From: Burkholderiales bacterium
GTDB taxonomy: Bacteria > Pseudomonadota > Gammaproteobacteria > Burkholderiales > Casimicrobiaceae
Assembly (NCBI GenBank): GCA_025935435.1
Contig: JAICVH010000104.1
Coordinates: 1-7,536 of the forward strand
Length of the DNA: 7,536 nt
Direction: 5' to 3'
Position 1 is the first letter of the stretch; the number at the start of each line of letters is the position of its first letter. The translations under genes were made by a program, and so were the position numbers. Below are positions 5,296 through 7,536 of this stretch, one piece after another. The notes under the pieces are model-generated. The model saw only the letters and a program-made list of their open reading frames with translations, did not search any database and had not been told where the DNA came from.

Positions 5296-5727
5296 ATGAA
5301 CGAGTTTTCGCAATCACTTGGAGTGAAGGTATCGGCGTGGTCGTTCGCGGCGGTGCTGGGCCTGACGTCGGCTGCCGCATTCGCCGGCAAGATGGACGTC
5401 AAGCTGTCCGGTGATCAGGAAGTCCCGGCCGTCAAGAGTGCGGGCTCGGGCTCGGGGTCGATCACGATCAACGATGACGGCTCGGTAAGCGGCAGCGTGA
5501 CCGCGACGGGCTTTACGCCCACTGCCGCGCATATCCACCAGGCCGCTGCGGGCAAGAACGGTCCGGTGATCGTGCCGTTCACCAAGGAAGGTGACAAGTT
5601 CAGCGCACCGGCTGGAGCGAAGTTGACGCCCGACCAGATGAAGGCCTACAAGGCGGGCGAACTGTATGTGAACGTGCATAGCGCCGCGAATCCGGGTGGC
5701 GAAGTGCGGGCGCAGCTCAAGCCATAA
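5296..5727 (+). CDS. Secreted CHRD-domain protein
   Basis: This 143-residue protein has an N-terminal signal peptide: hydrophobic AWSFAAVLGLTSAAAFA, with probable cleavage after Ala30. A single CHRD domain follows. Recognisable blocks are the LSGDQEVPAVKSAGSGSGS start (37-55), the AAHIHQAAAGKNGPVIV centre (77-93) and the closing LYVNVHSAANPGGEVRAQL (123-141). The CHRD domain is named from chordin and is common in secreted bacterial proteins; its bacterial function is not established. The two histidines of HIH and the His in NVHS are conserved in the family and might bind metal. It is monocistronic: a strong ribosome-binding site upstream and an intrinsic terminator directly after. Confidence 0.9.
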   Translation: MNEFSQSLGVKVSAWSFAAVLGLTSAAAFAGKMDVKLSGDQEVPAVKSAGSGSGSITINDDGSVSGSVTATGFTPTAAHIHQAAAGKNGPVIVPFTKEGDKFSAPAGAKLTPDQMKAYKAGELYVNVHSAANPGGEVRAQLKP

Positions 5728-5749
5728 CCGAACCGAAGTACGCAACTCG

Positions 5750-5793
5750 CGGCCGCGCGATGCCCGGGAAGGGTACGCGCGGCCGTTTTGTTT
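5750..5793 (+). terminator. Intrinsic terminator of the CHRD gene
   Basis: A perfect 10-bp GC stem (CGGCCGCGCG at 5750-5759 and CGCGCGGCCG at 5776-5785) with a 16-base loop is followed at once by TTTTGTTT. It begins 22 bases after the stop codon. It sits between convergent genes but has the T-run only for the plus direction. Confidence 0.85.
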
Positions 5794-5827
5794 CGGTCAG
5801 CGCAATCGTTCGCGTGCCTCGATCGGC

Positions 5828-6259
5828 TCAGTGAATCAGCATGACCGGGATCGTGCTGAGGTGCAGGACGCGCGTCGTGACCGACCCGAGTGCCATGTTG
5901 GCGAGGGCCGACATCCCGCGTGTTCCCATGAAGATGACATCGGACGCCGATTGCGTCGCGTGCTGCACGATGCTTTCTGCAATCGGACCGATCAACTGAT
6001 GCGTGGCGTACGCGATGTCTGCGGCGTCGAGTAGCTTGCGGCTCGGCGCCAGCATCACGGCACATTCATCGTCGTAGTACTTCTGAACCATGTCCTTGCT
6101 GACGATGGCGCTCATGTTGGGCACCTTCGGCACGGCAGGATGCACGACGAGCAGGTCGATGGCGGGTGGTTCCTTGTACCAGTCGAGCGTTTCGATCAGT
6201 TTTTGCGTGGCCCGCACGGCACTCGGCGATCCGTCCACGGGCAGCAGTACTTTGAGCAT
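5828..6259 (-). CDS. Universal stress protein (UspA family)
   Basis: This 143-residue single-domain Usp starts MLKVLLPVDGSPSA, with the ATP-contact Asp9. Near the C-terminus it has the nucleotide-binding loop G-2x-G-9x-G-S: GTRGMSALANMALGS, about residues 114-128. This is the ATP-binding class. Such proteins respond to starvation, oxygen limitation or envelope stress, though the exact role varies. The ATG at 6259 was chosen because a GAGGAA site lies six bases upstream and the family's first beta strand starts there; a longer in-frame reading would extend into the regulatory region. It is divergent from the DUF6544-type gene, and an inverted repeat lies in the shared spacer. Confidence 0.93.
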   Translation of the reverse strand: MLKVLLPVDGSPSAVRATQKLIETLDWYKEPPAIDLLVVHPAVPKVPNMSAIVSKDMVQKYYDDECAVMLAPSRKLLDAADIAYATHQLIGPIAESIVQHATQSASDVIFMGTRGMSALANMALGSVTTRVLHLSTIPVMLIH

Positions 6260-6281
6260 GTCGATTCCTCGGGGTCGCGAA

Positions 6282-6296
6282 TTGCGATAACCGCAA
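6282..6296. promoter_or_regulatory. Inverted repeat upstream of the usp gene
   Basis: TTGCG-N5-CGCAA is a perfect dyad 22 bases upstream of the usp ATG, inside the 190-base divergent spacer (6260-6450). It could be an operator for usp. It does not match the FNR/Anr box (TTGAT-N4-ATCAA). No confident -35/-10 pair was found in this spacer on either strand. Confidence 0.4.
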
Positions 6297-6450
6297 AATT
6301 GTCGCAGATCCAGGCGTTGAGGGTGACGCCGGGGCAAATCCGATCCGCCTGGCGTCCGGAATACCACGGCGCTGCCGCATTGCCGCCGCGATGCGGGTCG
6401 AACTCATGAGCACTCACGCTGACTGATCGTTGGAGCTCGAATGGATCCAT

Positions 6451-7245
6451 ATGGCGACCCGCCTGCTCCGCCCGCTGCACAATCCTGCAAAGGCAATGAA
6501 AAACAGCATCTCGGATCTCGACGCGCTCTGGAACTCGGTGACACCGATCGAGCGGGTCTTCGAGCCGGGGCAAGTCGCGCACCTGCCCGACGCAGTGCAG
6601 ACGTACCTCACGCACGCGATCGCGCCCGGAACTCTGCTCGCGTCCGCCGTCCGGCTGCGCATGCACGGTGTCATCAAGCTTGGCCGCTACCGAAAGTTCA
6701 AGGCCGAGCAGGTGATTGTTCGCGGTCGCAGCATGATCTGGCGCGCGAAACTTCGCATTCACGGGCTGTCGGTGCGCGGCTACGATCGTTTTGTCGACGG
6801 TGCTGGCGAGATGCGCTGGAAGATGATGCGCGTCATTCCACTTGTCCACGCGACCGGAGTGGACGTCACGCGTTCCGCGTCCGGGCGTGTGGCGGCGGAA
6901 TCGATCTGGCTGCCGTCGTTCTTGTGCGACGACAGCGTGTGGTGGCGGGCCGGCGAGGCTGGCGTTGTCCATGCGCGATTCGCAGTCGACGGTCACGCGG
7001 CGGAACTCGCGCTGCGGCTCGATCAGGGGCGAGTGCGCAGCATCGCAATGTCGCGCTGGGGCAATCCGGACGGCCAAGCCTTTCACGAAGCGAGCTTCGG
7101 CGCGTTCGTCGACCAGGAGGCGACCTTCGGTGGCTATACGATCCCGGCGCGGTTGCGCGTCGGATGGTACGTCGACGATCCGGCGCGTTTCGATGCCGAG
7201 GGCAAATTCCTCGAGGTCTCGATCGACGACGCCGTGTATCGTTGA
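6451..7245 (+). CDS. DUF6544 (DUF6920)-type protein of unknown function
   Basis: This protein of about 264 residues resembles the DUF6544 family. Family-like blocks, in order, are LPDAVQTYLTHAIAPG near the N-terminus, a VRLRMHGVIKLG strand, FKAEQVIVRGRSMIWRAKL, ESIWLPSFL in the middle, and RWGNPDGQAFHEASFGAFV then GYTIPARLRVGWYV near the end. The fold is probably a large beta barrel or lipocalin-like shell; no function is established. No signal peptide or membrane segment is visible. The start is uncertain. TTG at 6430 would add seven residues, ATG 6451 is used here but lacks a good ribosome-binding site, and ATG 6496 has AAAGG very close to it. All leave the conserved region intact. The stop is seven bases before the next gene, so the two are probably one operon. 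Confidence 0.78.
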   Translation: MATRLLRPLHNPAKAMKNSISDLDALWNSVTPIERVFEPGQVAHLPDAVQTYLTHAIAPGTLLASAVRLRMHGVIKLGRYRKFKAEQVIVRGRSMIWRAKLRIHGLSVRGYDRFVDGAGEMRWKMMRVIPLVHATGVDVTRSASGRVAAESIWLPSFLCDDSVWWRAGEAGVVHARFAVDGHAAELALRLDQGRVRSIAMSRWGNPDGQAFHEASFGAFVDQEATFGGYTIPARLRVGWYVDDPARFDAEGKFLEVSIDDAVYR

Positions 7246-7252
7246 TGACGAC

Positions 7253-7536
7253 ATGGATGCGAGCGTGCGCCGACGGCTGGATCACCGACCGTACGTGGCT
7301 GCTGTGCTTCTCGGGCTTTCTCTGGCAGCGCTGCTGCTCGCTGGCGTGCTCCCATCGCTACGGATGGCGCTCCTGCTGGCGGCCTTCGCCTGCGCGTTCA
7401 CCGGCGGCTCGCTCGCGCTATGGCGCTTGCGGCGGGAAACGCGCGAACGACGCAGCGCTGATCGCGAGCGGCGCGTGGCCGAGGCGCGGTTCGGCAACAT
7501 TGTCGAAGCGGCGATGGATCCGATCGTCACCGTCGA
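7253..7536 (+). CDS. Membrane-anchored PAS-type signalling protein, N-terminal part
   Basis: The gene is cut by the right edge; 94 full codons are visible. After a short basic N-terminus there are two hydrophobic helices, about residues 15-32 (VAAVLLGLSLAALLLAGV) and 36-57 (LRMALLLAAFACAF then TGGSLALW). A strongly charged linker helix follows (RLRRETRERRSADRERRVAEARF). Then comes FGNIVEAAMDPIVTV, the usual beginning of a PAS domain. This layout is typical of sensor histidine kinases or of PAS-GGDEF/EAL proteins; the output domain is outside the window. The reading frame is supported by the membrane pattern. A competing ATG at 7245 gives an Arg/Ser/Trp-rich product with no domain. It follows the DUF6544-type gene after 7 bases. 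Confidence 0.8.
   Translation, partial: MDASVRRRLDHRPYVAAVLLGLSLAALLLAGVLPSLRMALLLAAFACAFTGGSLALWRLRRETRERRSADRERRVAEARFGNIVEAAMDPIVTV

Noticed and set aside
6196..7254. 352-codon minus-strand reading frame opposite the DUF6544-type gene
   Set aside because: The composition is rich in Arg, His and Asp with no recognisable domain, and it overlaps the start of the usp gene; it is a shadow.
7245..7536. Alternative ATG overlapping the DUF6544-type stop (TGATG)
   Set aside because: That frame gives a Trp/Arg/Ser-rich product with no domain, while the ATG at 7253 gives two membrane helices and a PAS start.

Overview
The window is GC-rich (roughly 60-65 % by eye), densely coded bacterial DNA. The protein families (ImuA, a LexA paralogue, a phasin, a CHRD-domain secreted protein, a DUF6544-type protein) and the codon choice point to a beta-proteobacterium, most likely Burkholderia, Paraburkholderia or a close relative. 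This is a judgement from protein resemblance; no database search was possible.

Left block (1-2807, all minus strand). Read in the direction of transcription it runs: a LexA-family repressor with a strong sigma-70 promoter and an operator-like dyad, a PhnB-type VOC protein, a glutathione S-transferase, the mutasome accessory factor ImuA, and the first 27 codons of a second VOC protein whose start overlaps the imuA stop (ATGA). A second LexA together with imuA recalls the known lexA2-imuA-imuB-dnaE2 damage-tolerance cassettes. Here, however, the genes between and after them are glyoxalase- and GST-type genes, and the gene directly after imuA is not imuB. This is the most unusual part of the window.

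Middle block (2865-4078, plus strand). Divergent from lexA lies a phasin with a basic, Met/Ser-rich N-terminal extension, probably polyhydroxyalkanoate-granule associated. A palindromic segment follows, then two tiny exported proteins: a 41-residue lipoprotein with a GTG start and a 79-residue periplasmic protein, overlapping by ATGA.

Next block (4146-5114, minus strand). tRNA-Leu(UAA) is followed by a small NTF2-like/SgcJ-type protein and a GFA/CENP-V-type zinc protein. The last two are joined by a TGATG stop-start overlap.

Right block. A secreted CHRD-domain protein (plus) ends in a good intrinsic terminator. It converges with a universal stress protein (minus). Divergent from the latter is a DUF6544-type protein (plus). 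Seven bases after it begins a membrane-anchored PAS-type signalling protein that is cut by the window end. No insertion sequence, integrase, CRISPR array or rRNA was seen, and no gap between genes exceeds 200 bases.
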